Part shown: positions 52,802-59,845 of the stretch, one piece after another
Layout: each line of letters starts with the position of its first letter
Position numbering within the stretch: position 1 is the stretch's first letter
IMG/VR virus record: IMGVR_UViG_3300021425_000031
Span: 1-64,000 of that record
DNA: 64,000 bases
Direction: 5' to 3' (one strand)
From: a virus
Made by a program: the position numbers and the translations under genes
Notes under the pieces: model-generated
Databases searched by the model: none
Told to the model about the DNA's origin: nothing
What the model saw: only the letters and a program-made list of their open reading frames with translations

Positions 52802-52945
52802 ATGCAAGTTCCCAATCGCTATCACCACTCTAAGAAAGAGCAGAAGCGGAAATTGAAACCGCAAGCACTCCGACAAGCAAAGGCACGCCGTCAAACATTT
52901 AAGAAAAAGCACTCCAAACGGAGTGTTTTTTTTATAAATATCTAA
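52802..52945 (+). CDS. Basic small protein whose 3' end contains a terminator
   Basis: 47 residues, strongly basic (HHSKKEQKRKLKPQALRQAK, then RRQTFKKKHSKRSVFFINI). A hairpin with a T-run (52910-52933) lies inside the last codons, which therefore read KHSKRSVFF, and the TAA falls just after a TATAAATA box. The N-terminal part looks like small basic cyanophage peptides; the exact C-terminus is forced by the regulatory DNA. Confidence 0.55.
   Translation: MQVPNRYHHSKKEQKRKLKPQALRQAKARRQTFKKKHSKRSVFFINI
52910..52933 (+). terminator. Terminator within the 52802 gene's end
   Basis: CACTCC (52910-52915), AAAC loop, GGAGTG (52920-52925) and eight T. It should stop the gp47-gp46 transcript; the overlap with coding means most messages for the small gene would lack its stop codon unless the terminator leaks. 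Confidence 0.8.
52933..52940 (+). promoter_or_regulatory. Late promoter TATAAATA
   Basis: Exact late box directly joined to the terminator's T-run and 20 bases before the ATG at 52960. Confidence 0.75.
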
Positions 52946-52959
52946 AAAGTCTTGTAAAA

Positions 52960-53634
52960 ATGAGAAATCAAGAAATCATTGGATTAGTGGAAGCATATTC
53001 TTCGATTTATGCCAATCTTTCCGAATCACATTTCAAAGTTGGTGATGAAGTTGTTTGTAAAAAAAGTGGAATGGAAGGTGAGGTTGTAAAAGTTGATCCT
53101 GAAGAGAAAGGTAAGTATTATACCGTGAAACGTGAAGATGGTAAGATGGTAAAGTATGCTCCCGATGAGTTGAAACTTGATAAGGAAGAAGACGAAGAAG
53201 AGGGTGCGGATAAAGAGGAAGAAACTAAATTTCATTCCGAGCTAGATAAAATGGTTCATAAGACTTTTGGTAAGAGAAAAGAAGAGAAGGGAATGAAAGA
53301 AGAAGTTTCTGAGGATCTTCAACAAAAAGTAGGTAAAGTACTAGACGCTGCTGCTAAGAATCCTGTAGTAAAGGCAATTGGTAAGGTCATTGCTCCTGTT
53401 GGTAAGGGTAGAAAAACTCCAACGGCAACAAGTGGGGGATATCGTCCAGAAGAAGTAGAAGTTGATATTTTTGATGTTATTCTAGAGCACCTAGTCGCAG
53501 AAGGTTATGCTGACACCAATCAGGCAGCACTTGCTATTATGGCAAATATGAGTGAAGAGTGGAAGCAGAGTATTGTTGAAGCATATGGTTCTTTCGGTGC
53601 TAATATGGCTGGCGCAGAACTTCAAAGAAGATAG
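52960..53634 (+). CDS. Head-type protein with KOW-like domain and shared C-terminal motif, amber-ended
   Basis: 224 residues to TAG. NLSE (19-22) is a possible gp21 cleavage site. Residues 25-72 read as a KOW-like barrel (FKVGDEVVCKKSGMEGEVVK), then an acidic linker and, at 171-208, the motif FDVILEHLVAEGYADTN...SEEWKQSIVE shared with the protein at 56153. After the TAG (53632-53634) the frame stays open for 29 more protein-like codons (TEKVRQQEREKIEQEK..., ...SGASSQVKGA) to a TGA at 53722-53724. The repeat TCCACTTTCC follows that TGA as it follows the stop of the paralogue. The gene is probably interrupted by a nonsense change or read through. Late promoter in front. Confidence 0.7.
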   Translation: MRNQEIIGLVEAYSSIYANLSESHFKVGDEVVCKKSGMEGEVVKVDPEEKGKYYTVKREDGKMVKYAPDELKLDKEEDEEEGADKEEETKFHSELDKMVHKTFGKRKEEKGMKEEVSEDLQQKVGKVLDAAAKNPVVKAIGKVIAPVGKGRKTPTATSGGYRPEEVEVDIFDVILEHLVAEGYADTNQAALAIMANMSEEWKQSIVEAYGSFGANMAGAELQRR

Positions 53635-53724
53635 ACTGAAAAAGTCCGTCAGCAAGAAAGAGAAAAAATTGAGCAAGAAAAGAAAGGTGGATCTGGAGCA
53701 TCTTCTCAGGTAAAAGGTGCCTGA
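53635..53724 (+). pseudogene. In-frame 29-codon tail beyond an amber stop
   Basis: Continues the frame of the 52960 gene after TAG. It encodes a charged helix and a Gly/Ser-Ala end, a natural-looking C-terminus. The sense codon most easily giving TAG here is CAG (Gln), one transition away. It could be translated by readthrough, or be a remnant; a sequencing error is also possible. Confidence 0.55.
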
Positions 53725-53725
53725 G

Positions 53726-53743
53726 TCCACTTTCCAAACTGTC
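53726..53743 (+). repeat. Copy 1 of TCCACTTTCCAAACTGTC
   Basis: Identical over 18 bases to 57047-57064. Both copies lie just after a TGA and before a terminator and TATAAT box that precede the VWA and MoxR genes. It may be an upstream promoter element or regulator site. Confidence 0.8.
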
Positions 53744-53748
53744 CACTA

Positions 53749-53780
53749 GGGGGGGTCGCAAGACCTCCTTTTTGTATAAT
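53749..53780 (+). promoter_or_regulatory. Terminator fused to TATAAT promoter for the VWA gene
   Basis: GGGGGTC (53751-53757), GCAA tetraloop, GACCTCC (53762-53768), five T, then TGTATAAT with TATAAT at 53775-53780, 24 bases before the ATG at 53804. Upstream transcription stops where the next begins. Confidence 0.7.
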
Positions 53781-53803
53781 ACGGTCATTCAAACCAAATC
53801 ACT

Positions 53804-55948
53804 ATGACCGTTCGCCACGAAATCAAGTCCCAACTTGCTAAACTTCTTGCCACCGAAGACCTTGTGGTGGAGCATAAGAAAGTAGAGACTGCTTACTTCA
53901 ATGTCCATACTCGTGTGCTGACTCTGCCGATGTGGGAGAAGGCAAGCAGCACCGTCTATGACCTTCTGGTGGGTCACGAGGTCGGTCACGCACTTTACAC
54001 TCCCGATGGGGATTGGTTAAAGGAGCACAAGATTCCACCGCAGTTTGTGAATGTGGTTGAGGATGCTCGCATTGAGAAACTGATGAAGCGTCGTTATGCT
54101 GGTCTCGCCAAGACCTTCTATAATGGTTACAAGGAGTTGTCTGATGAAGACTTTTTCCAACTCGAAGATGAAGATATTACTACCTATAATCTTGCCGATA
54201 AGGTCAATCTATATTACAAGATTGGGAACTTTGTAGATGTTCCTTTTAATGATTTTGATGAGATGCCCATCGTTCGTATGATCGGTGAGTGTGAGACTTT
54301 CTCTGATGTTCTGATTGCCGCAGAATTTCTCTACAAGTTCTGTAAGAAAAAACAGCAAGAAGAAACCAAGACTCCGATGGATGATTTGGAGTCGCAACAG
54401 AGTGGTAGCAATCAACCTGCTTCTGATTTCTCCGATCAACCTGAAGGTGAGAATGAAGGTGAACAGGAGCAACCTAGTGAAACTGAGTCTTATGGTGGCA
54501 CTGCTGAGCAGGAGAAACAACCCACTTCTATGGGTGGTCAAACCAATGAAGAACCCGAAGTGAAAACTATGGAATCGCTTGAGGAAGCACTCAAGGACTT
54601 GGTTGATCACAATGGTATTGAGAATGTTTATTTGGAACTTCCTAAACTTGACCTGAATAAAATTATTGTTCCTAACTCCGAAATCCACGACAAGTGTAAA
54701 GAATACTGGGGTTCTTGGATGGAAGAACAGGAATATACCACCGAAGAAATCTTTGGTGAAGTTGATAAGAAGTTCGTGGAATTTAAGCGTTCTGCACAGA
54801 AAGAAGTCAACTATCTGGTCAAAGAGTTTGAGTGTCGCAAGGCAGCAGACTCCTATGCCCGTGCCACCACTGCCCGCACTGGTGTATTGGACTGCACCAA
54901 ACTTCATACCTACAAGTACAATGAAGACCTCTTTAAGAAGGTCACCACTCTTGCTGATGGTAAGAATCACGGTCTGGTGTTTATCCTTGACTGGTCTGGT
55001 TCTATGGGCGATGTGATGTCTGATACTGTCAAACAACTCTTTAATCTTGTTTGGTTCTGTAAGAAAGTTGCCATTCCTTTTGAGGTTTATGCTTTCACCA
55101 ATGACTATCCTCTGGTGAAATATGATGAAGATAACAAGGCATCTATCCGTGAACTTGCTTATACCAAGAAAGATGGTTTGGTTCAGGTTGGCGAGTGGTT
55201 CTCTCTGATGAATATTCTTACCAGCAAGACTAATGGTAAGACACTGGAAGAACAGATGAAAAACATTTTCCGTCTTGCCACTGCCTTCCGATATAACTGC
55301 TATACCCAATACAACATTCCCCATGGTCTGAGTCTTTCTGGCACCCCTCTGAATGAAACTCTTGTTGCCCTTCATCAAATTCTTCCTCAGTTCCAAAAGG
55401 AGAACAAACTCCAGAAAGTTCAGTGCGTCATTTTGACCGATGGTGAGGCGGCAATGCCCAAGTATCACCATGAAGTTCAGCGTCGTTGGGAAGATGAACC
55501 TTTTATGGGCACCAATTACATTGGACCCAACTCTTTTCTTCGTGACCGTAAGACTGGTATAACCTACTCTCTTGACTGTGAGTGGTATGAGTTTACTGAT
55601 ATTCTCCTCCACAACCTTCGTGACAAGTTTAAGGATATCAACTTCATTGGCATCCGTGTGCTTGAGTCCCGTGATGCTGGTAGTTTTATTCGCCGTTACT
55701 GCGGGTATTATGGACCCGAGTATGAAAAGACTATTGGTATTTGGAGAAAGCAACGGGCATTTACCATTAAGAAGTCTGGGTATCATTCTTACTTCGGTCT
55801 TTCTGCTAATGCTCTGGCACAAGATGCTGACTTTGAGGTTGCTGAGGATGCCACTAAGACTCAAATCAAAAGTGCTTTTGCCAAGAGCCTTAAGTCCAAG
55901 AAGATGAATAAAAAGATTCTTGGAGAGTTTGTAGAACTTGTTGCCTGA
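53804..55948 (+). CDS. VWA-domain metallopeptidase-like protein (CobT-like)
   Basis: 714 residues. N-terminus: a zinc-protease motif LLVGHEVGHALYTP (HEVGH at 58-62) with a second acidic helix VNVVEDARIEKLMK (83-95), as in VWA-associated peptidases. A low-complexity Gln/Glu/Ser linker (about 190-255) leads to a C-terminal von Willebrand A domain with a complete MIDAS start, FILDWSGSMGD (DWSGS from 396), TPLNETL (the MIDAS Thr) and CVILTDGEA. The neighbour at 57138 is a MoxR/CobS AAA+ ATPase, the usual partner of such proteins. Together they may act as a remodelling or proteolytic machine. CobT homology is only to the VWA half, so a cobalamin role is doubtful. Stop overlaps a late box. Confidence 0.8.
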   Translation: MTVRHEIKSQLAKLLATEDLVVEHKKVETAYFNVHTRVLTLPMWEKASSTVYDLLVGHEVGHALYTPDGDWLKEHKIPPQFVNVVEDARIEKLMKRRYAGLAKTFYNGYKELSDEDFFQLEDEDITTYNLADKVNLYYKIGNFVDVPFNDFDEMPIVRMIGECETFSDVLIAAEFLYKFCKKKQQEETKTPMDDLESQQSGSNQPASDFSDQPEGENEGEQEQPSETESYGGTAEQEKQPTSMGGQTNEEPEVKTMESLEEALKDLVDHNGIENVYLELPKLDLNKIIVPNSEIHDKCKEYWGSWMEEQEYTTEEIFGEVDKKFVEFKRSAQKEVNYLVKEFECRKAADSYARATTARTGVLDCTKLHTYKYNEDLFKKVTTLADGKNHGLVFILDWSGSMGDVMSDTVKQLFNLVWFCKKVAIPFEVYAFTNDYPLVKYDEDNKASIRELAYTKKDGLVQVGEWFSLMNILTSKTNGKTLEEQMKNIFRLATAFRYNCYTQYNIPHGLSLSGTPLNETLVALHQILPQFQKENKLQKVQCVILTDGEAAMPKYHHEVQRRWEDEPFMGTNYIGPNSFLRDRKTGITYSLDCEWYEFTDILLHNLRDKFKDINFIGIRVLESRDAGSFIRRYCGYYGPEYEKTIGIWRKQRAFTIKKSGYHSYFGLSANALAQDADFEVAEDATKTQIKSAFAKSLKSKKMNKKILGEFVELVA

Positions 55949-55954
55949 TAAATA
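55947..55954 (+). promoter_or_regulatory. Late promoter GATAAATA overlapping the VWA gene stop
   Basis: The TGA (55946-55948) and the box share bases. It lies 28 bases before the ATG at 55982. Confidence 0.55.
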
Positions 55955-55981
55955 CTCTTACAGAATTCAATCAATTATCCG

Positions 55982-56131
55982 ATGAGTAGATTCACTGACC
56001 TATTCCAACCAAATCCAGAATCAGTTGTTAAAGAACCAGTAAAGAATAAGGCATCTTCTAAACCCAATGCTAAAATTATTGAGATTGATAGGTGGAAAAC
56101 TACAAAAACAAATAAAAAAACCAATAAATAA
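55982..56131 (+). CDS. Hypothetical 49-residue protein
   Basis: Basic Lys/Asn/Thr-rich tail (KTTKTNKKTNK) after MSRFTDLFQPNPES and a KIIEIDRW strand. The SRFTDLF start with a proline-rich continuation recalls small T4-like cyanophage proteins. Stop TAA overlaps an AATAAATAA box for the next gene. No known function. Confidence 0.6.
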   Translation: MSRFTDLFQPNPESVVKEPVKNKASSKPNAKIIEIDRWKTTKTNKKTNK

Positions 56132-56132
56132 A
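56123..56132 (+). promoter_or_regulatory. Late-like box AATAAATAAA before the 56153 gene
   Basis: Includes the preceding TAA stop and lies 21 bases before the ATG. One-base variant of the late consensus. Confidence 0.45.
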
Positions 56133-56152
56133 AATATAGTAAAATAAGAAAA

Positions 56153-57046
56153 ATGAATTCGCATCAAGTAAACGATTTAAAGATTCTTTATCATGCAGTT
56201 TATGATGAAAATCTTAGAGAGCAAGCGGAAGAGTACAATAACACTCTTTTTGATGGGGACATTGTAGAAGTTGCAACAGAATATTTTTACACTTATGGAC
56301 TCAATGAAGATGGTATTGATATTCTGATTGAAAAGGTTGGTCTTGATAATTTTGTAGAATTTGTTTATGGTCTTTCTGAAGATTTAACAGTTCTTACTGA
56401 GGCAAGAGCAGCAAGAAGAAGAAAAGGCGGAGAATCTTATGAAGAGGTAAAAGCAAAAATTGATGCTAAAGAAGCGGCAAAGAAAAAAGCAAAGGAAGAA
56501 GCACGAAAAAGATCTGAAACTGAAAATAAGGAACCAGAATCAAAGGGTGCCGATACCGAAGCAAAAAAAGAGCAACCAAAGAAAAAACCAATTCGTGATG
56601 CAATTGCAAGACAAGTTCTTGCTGGAATGGAGCGTCATCGTAAAGCAATGGAACTTGTTGGAGAAACTGGTAAAACAGTTGCAAAGGCAGCAGCAGTAAC
56701 TCATGAAGCAGGTCGTCGTGCAGGTGAGCACGTTAAAAAGCATGGTTTAAAATCTCTTGCAAATGAAGAGTTTGAAGGTGATATGTTTGATTATATCCTT
56801 GAGCACCTGGTTGCTGAAGGGTATGCTGACACCAATGAGAACGCTTTGAAGATTATGGCAAATATGAGTGAAGAGTGGAGACAGAGTATTGTTGAGCAAC
56901 TTTCTCCAGAACAGGAAGGTCGCAGACGTGAATTGAGTAAGATGATTAACAGAGCTGGAACTCCAAAGGGTATGCCTCTTGATAGTCCCCAACTCAAAGA
57001 TATGCGGGGTGAGTACATTAAACTTCAAAAACTGAAAGGAGTTTGA
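56153..57046 (+). CDS. Head-type protein with shared C-terminal motif, coiled linker
   Basis: 297 residues. The N-terminal domain (LKILYHAVYDENLREQAEEY, VEVATEYFYTYGLNEDGIDI) is followed by GLSE (73-76) and LTE (81-83), possible gp21 sites, then a long charged helix (EEVKAKIDAKEAAKKKAKEE). At 212-249 is the motif FDYILEHLVAEGYADTN...SEEWRQSIVE shared with the protein at 52960. The tail is KMINRAGTPKGMPLDSPQL. Cyanophage proteins of this type are usually annotated as structural or scaffold-like. The TCCACTTTCC repeat begins at the base after its TGA. Confidence 0.7.
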   Translation: MNSHQVNDLKILYHAVYDENLREQAEEYNNTLFDGDIVEVATEYFYTYGLNEDGIDILIEKVGLDNFVEFVYGLSEDLTVLTEARAARRRKGGESYEEVKAKIDAKEAAKKKAKEEARKRSETENKEPESKGADTEAKKEQPKKKPIRDAIARQVLAGMERHRKAMELVGETGKTVAKAAAVTHEAGRRAGEHVKKHGLKSLANEEFEGDMFDYILEHLVAEGYADTNENALKIMANMSEEWRQSIVEQLSPEQEGRRRELSKMINRAGTPKGMPLDSPQLKDMRGEYIKLQKLKGV

Positions 57047-57064
57047 TCCACTTTCCAAACTGTC
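57047..57064 (+). repeat. Copy 2 of TCCACTTTCCAAACTGTC
   Basis: Exact copy of 53726-53743, beginning at the base after the TGA of the 56153 gene and upstream of the terminator-promoter module at 57069-57103. Confidence 0.8.
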
Positions 57065-57068
57065 ACAT

Positions 57069-57103
57069 GGGGCACTTACCTGCCCCTTTTTTGTGGGTAT
57101 AAT
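57069..57103 (+). promoter_or_regulatory. Terminator fused to TATAAT promoter for the MoxR gene
   Basis: GGGGCA/TGCCCC stem (57069-57074, 57081-57086), six T, then GTGGG and TATAAT (57098-57103), 34 bases before the ATG at 57138. Same order as 53749-53780. No clear -35; the hairpin occupies that place. Confidence 0.7.
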
Positions 57104-57137
57104 ATGGGAGTTCAAATGAAACACACCTAACTACATC

Positions 57138-58268
57138 ATGCCTCGTAAAATTTCTGTGACCGACGAACAACTCATCTCCGATCTTAAATCTTTATTTGGT
57201 ACAGAGTTTTCTGCTGGTGATATTCGCGGTTATTGTGCATCTAAGGGCATTTCTTACCCCACCGTAACTAACCGTCTTGAACCTTTTAAGACTGCTCGTG
57301 GTCGTTGGAATCTTGAAGTGACTGAAGAACGTGTCGAAGAGATTGAGCGTTCTTATCAGGCACCTGCTGCTCTCCCTGCTGTGGAACAAAACCTTATTCC
57401 AGAAAAAGATGATACCTTCGTCAAGTTTGGTAATTTTAACGATATTAAGAAAATTATTCAGTCCAATCTATTTTACCCTACGTTCATTACGGGTCTTTCG
57501 GGTAATGGTAAAACGTTCAGTGTGGAGCAAGCGTGTGCTCAACTTAAGCGTGAACTGATTCGTGTAAATATTACTATCGAAACTGATGAAGATGACCTTA
57601 TCGGTGGTTTCCGCCTTGTTGATGGGAACACTGCATGGCATAACGGTCCCGTCATCGAAGCACTGGAGCGAGGAGCAATCCTTCTCCTTGATGAAATCGA
57701 TCTTGCTTCCAATAAGATCCTCTGCCTTCAGTCCATTCTAGAAGGTAAGGGAGTCTTCTTGAAAAAGATTGGTAAGTGGGTAAAACCTACCGCTGGTTTC
57801 AATGTGATTGCTACTGCCAACACCAAGGGTAAGGGTAGTGACGATGGGCGCTTCATCGGCACTAATGTGCTCAATGAGGCATTCCTGGAGCGTTTTCCTG
57901 TGACCTTTGAGCAGTCCTATCCTGCTCCTGCCACCGAACAGAAGATCCTGGAAGGGGTTGCTCTGGATCTTGGGGTGGAAGATCGTGACTTCTGTAAGCG
58001 CCTGGTGGACTGGGGCGATATTATCCGCAAGACCTTCTATGATGGTGGTATTGAGGAAATCATCAGCACCCGTCGTCTTGTTCACATCATCCGTGCCTAC
58101 AGCATCTTCCAAGACAAGGCAAAGGCAATTCAAGTTTGCGTGAATCGATTTGATGACGAAACCAAGCAAGCATTTCTGGAACTTTATGATAAGGTAGATG
58201 CTGATTTCCAAATGCCGTCGCAACCTGAACTGACTGTAGAATACGTTGACTATCCCACTCAAATTTGA
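57138..58268 (+). CDS. cobS: MoxR/CobS-type AAA+ ATPase with N-terminal HTH-like domain
   Basis: 376 residues. Residues 8-60 look like a small winged helix-turn-helix domain (TDEQLISDLKSLFGTEFSAG, then IRGYCASKGISYPTVTNRLE), ahead of the ATPase: Walker A TGLSGNGKT (118-126), Walker B AILLLDEID (180-188), sensor-1 IATANTKGKG (224-233) and the arginine finger in FLERFP (249-254). Phages call this gene cobS after the cobaltochelatase subunit, but the neighbour with a VWA domain and metallopeptidase motif argues for a MoxR-VWA chaperone-like pair rather than cobalt insertion. Its TGA forms the TG of the next promoter box. Confidence 0.85.
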   Translation: MPRKISVTDEQLISDLKSLFGTEFSAGDIRGYCASKGISYPTVTNRLEPFKTARGRWNLEVTEERVEEIERSYQAPAALPAVEQNLIPEKDDTFVKFGNFNDIKKIIQSNLFYPTFITGLSGNGKTFSVEQACAQLKRELIRVNITIETDEDDLIGGFRLVDGNTAWHNGPVIEALERGAILLLDEIDLASNKILCLQSILEGKGVFLKKIGKWVKPTAGFNVIATANTKGKGSDDGRFIGTNVLNEAFLERFPVTFEQSYPAPATEQKILEGVALDLGVEDRDFCKRLVDWGDIIRKTFYDGGIEEIISTRRLVHIIRAYSIFQDKAKAIQVCVNRFDDETKQAFLELYDKVDADFQMPSQPELTVEYVDYPTQI

Positions 58269-58295
58269 TATAATTGGGGGAGGTATATTCCCCCC
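58266..58295 (+). promoter_or_regulatory. Stop codon, TGATATAAT box and hairpin nested
   Basis: The TGA stop (58266-58268) and TATAAT (58269-58274) form an extended -10, followed by GGGGGA/TCCCCC (58276-58281, 58289-58294) and a weak T-stretch. 31 bases before the ATG at 58305. Same design as 1563-1591. Confidence 0.55.
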
Positions 58296-58304
58296 TTTAT
58301 TATT

Positions 58305-58715
58305 ATGGACGAGCACTCCTACGGGACTGAATATTTGTTTTCAGTCAACACAAACGATATGATTGAAATTGAAAAACGACCTGTAACTATGAACGAATCT
58401 ACTAATCATCTTTGGAAATATAATGAAGATAAAATCCTGAAAGACGTTCAGGACTATGTGATAAGCACTTATCACGGTCACTACTGTGGGGATGAAGATG
58501 GTTACAATGACATTCAAACTATTGACCTGATGGCAGCGAAGAAACTTGCCGCTGGCTTCTGTCAAGCAAATATCCTGAAATATGGAAGTCGTTATGGTGA
58601 CAAAGATGGGCGTAACAAGCGTGACCTGATGAAAGTGATTCATTATGCTATGCTTCTGCTCCACTTTGACGGTCACTATTCCCGTAAAGATAATGGTCTG
58701 ACTGAATTCCGCTGA
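58305..58715 (+). CDS. DUF3310-like protein
   Basis: 136 residues. TYHGHYCGDEDGYNDIQTID then LMAAKKLAAGFCQANILKYG and SRYGDKDGRNKRDLMKVIHY has the pattern of DUF3310 (nucleotide-kinase-like phage proteins; GNAIKY-x-x-R-x-G-x-K-x-x-x-x-DLKKA). The N-terminal 40 residues are variable. It ends a few bases before gp45 and is probably cotranscribed with the clamp. Function in phages not established. Confidence 0.6.
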   Translation: MDEHSYGTEYLFSVNTNDMIEIEKRPVTMNESTNHLWKYNEDKILKDVQDYVISTYHGHYCGDEDGYNDIQTIDLMAAKKLAAGFCQANILKYGSRYGDKDGRNKRDLMKVIHYAMLLLHFDGHYSRKDNGLTEFR

Positions 58716-58738
58716 TTATGAAAATCCAAAACAAAACT

Positions 58739-59404
58739 ATGAAACTCTCTGACAACACCCTGACTATTCTCAAGAACTTTGCTGGAATCAACAACTCTAT
58801 TCTTGTAAAGCGGGGTAATAAACTTCGCACGATTTCTGTCGCTAAAAATATTTTGGCCGAGGCAGATATCACTGAAGAGTTTCCTCGTGACTTTGCCATT
58901 TACGATCTCAATCAATTTCTGAATGGTCTGAGTCTTCACAATGACCCCGACCTTGATTTCAAAGAAGATTCTTATCTGAGTATCAAAGAAGGTAAGCGTC
59001 GTGTGAAGTATTTCTTTGCCGATCCTAACGTCATTATCTCTCCTCCAGATAAAGGTATTCAACTTCCTTCTAAGGATGTTTGTTTCCAACTAGACAGCAC
59101 TTCTCTAGAGAAACTGGTGAAGGCAGCAGCAGTGTATCAACTCCCCGATCTTTCTGCTATTGGTGAGGCAGGTGTTGTGAAACTGGTGGTTCGTGACAAG
59201 AAGAATGATACTTCTAACGAATATGCCATTGTGGTTGGGGAGACCGACCAGGAGTTTACCTTCAACTTCAAGGTAGAAAACATCAAGATTATTCCTGGTG
59301 CCTATGATGTTGTAGTGTCTTCTAAACTTCTGTCGCAGTTCACTAATACCAAATACAATCTAATTTATTATATCGCTCTGGAACCTGATTCCACTTTTGG
59401 TTGA
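58739..59404 (+). CDS. gp45: Sliding clamp gp45
   Basis: 221 residues from the ATG at 58739; T4 gp45 (228) starts MKLS in the same way, so the in-frame ATG at 58718 (seven residues longer) is less likely though possible. Conserved: KLSDNTLTILKNFAGINNSI, DFAIYDLNQFLNGLSL, and the end YIALEPDST. The trimeric ring is the processivity factor for gp43 polymerase and a co-activator with gp55 at late promoters. TGATG overlap with the next gene. Confidence 0.94.
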   Translation: MKLSDNTLTILKNFAGINNSILVKRGNKLRTISVAKNILAEADITEEFPRDFAIYDLNQFLNGLSLHNDPDLDFKEDSYLSIKEGKRRVKYFFADPNVIISPPDKGIQLPSKDVCFQLDSTSLEKLVKAAAVYQLPDLSAIGEAGVVKLVVRDKKNDTSNEYAIVVGETDQEFTFNFKVENIKIIPGAYDVVVSSKLLSQFTNTKYNLIYYIALEPDSTFG

Positions 59405-59835
59405 TGGAATTTCTTCTTTATTTTTCTACCCAAGGAATGGAGATCTATAATATGATTTCCAAAAAAATTCGGGTAGTTGAAAATACACCAATATGTCAAA
59501 AATATGATATATTTGGTTGGTATGATAATCGATCAAAAACTATAGTATTTTGTACTGATAAGATTCTTTCAAAACCAAATCCACATTACAATTTTAATAT
59601 GGTTTTATTTCACGAATCTGTTCATGTTGCTCAGGCATGTAAACAAAATATGAGAGAAATTAAAGCATTTGGAATTTCTCCATTTGCGATGAGTCTTTCT
59701 GAAAATTTGGAAAAAGATTTAAAAGTTTCAGTAAAAAACTTTGGTTCCACTATTGCCAATATAGAAAGAGAAGCATTTTGGATGGAAACTAATCCAGATA
59801 AAGTAAAGTACGTACTTCAAAAGTATTGTTTCTGA
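59404..59835 (+). CDS. Small HExxH metalloprotein
   Basis: 143 residues from the ATG at 59404 (a TTG one codon upstream is unnecessary). FHESVHVAQ gives the zinc motif H-E-x-x-H, and IEREAFWME could provide the third ligand (Glu). The front half is beta-rich (KKIRVVENTPICQKYDIFGW). Related small HESVH proteins occur in T4-like cyanophages; the target is unknown. It lies between clamp and loader genes, so it is made with the replisome set. Confidence 0.6.
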   Translation: MEFLLYFSTQGMEIYNMISKKIRVVENTPICQKYDIFGWYDNRSKTIVFCTDKILSKPNPHYNFNMVLFHESVHVAQACKQNMREIKAFGISPFAMSLSENLEKDLKVSVKNFGSTIANIEREAFWMETNPDKVKYVLQKYCF

Positions 59836-59845
59836 GGAACTAACT

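Noticed and set aside
54209-55864. 551-codon minus-strand ORF opposite the VWA gene
   Set aside because: It is the antisense shadow of a strongly biased gene; its sequence has no domain and the + strand frame has clear HEVGH and MIDAS motifs.
57138-58268. Cobalamin synthesis function for the cobS-named gene
   Set aside because: No cobN or other cobalamin gene in the window, and the neighbour is a VWA protein with a protease motif; the name is kept only as common usage.
57738-58316. 192-codon minus-strand ORF opposite the MoxR gene
   Set aside because: Antisense of conserved ATPase motifs and crosses the next promoter; no protein family pattern.
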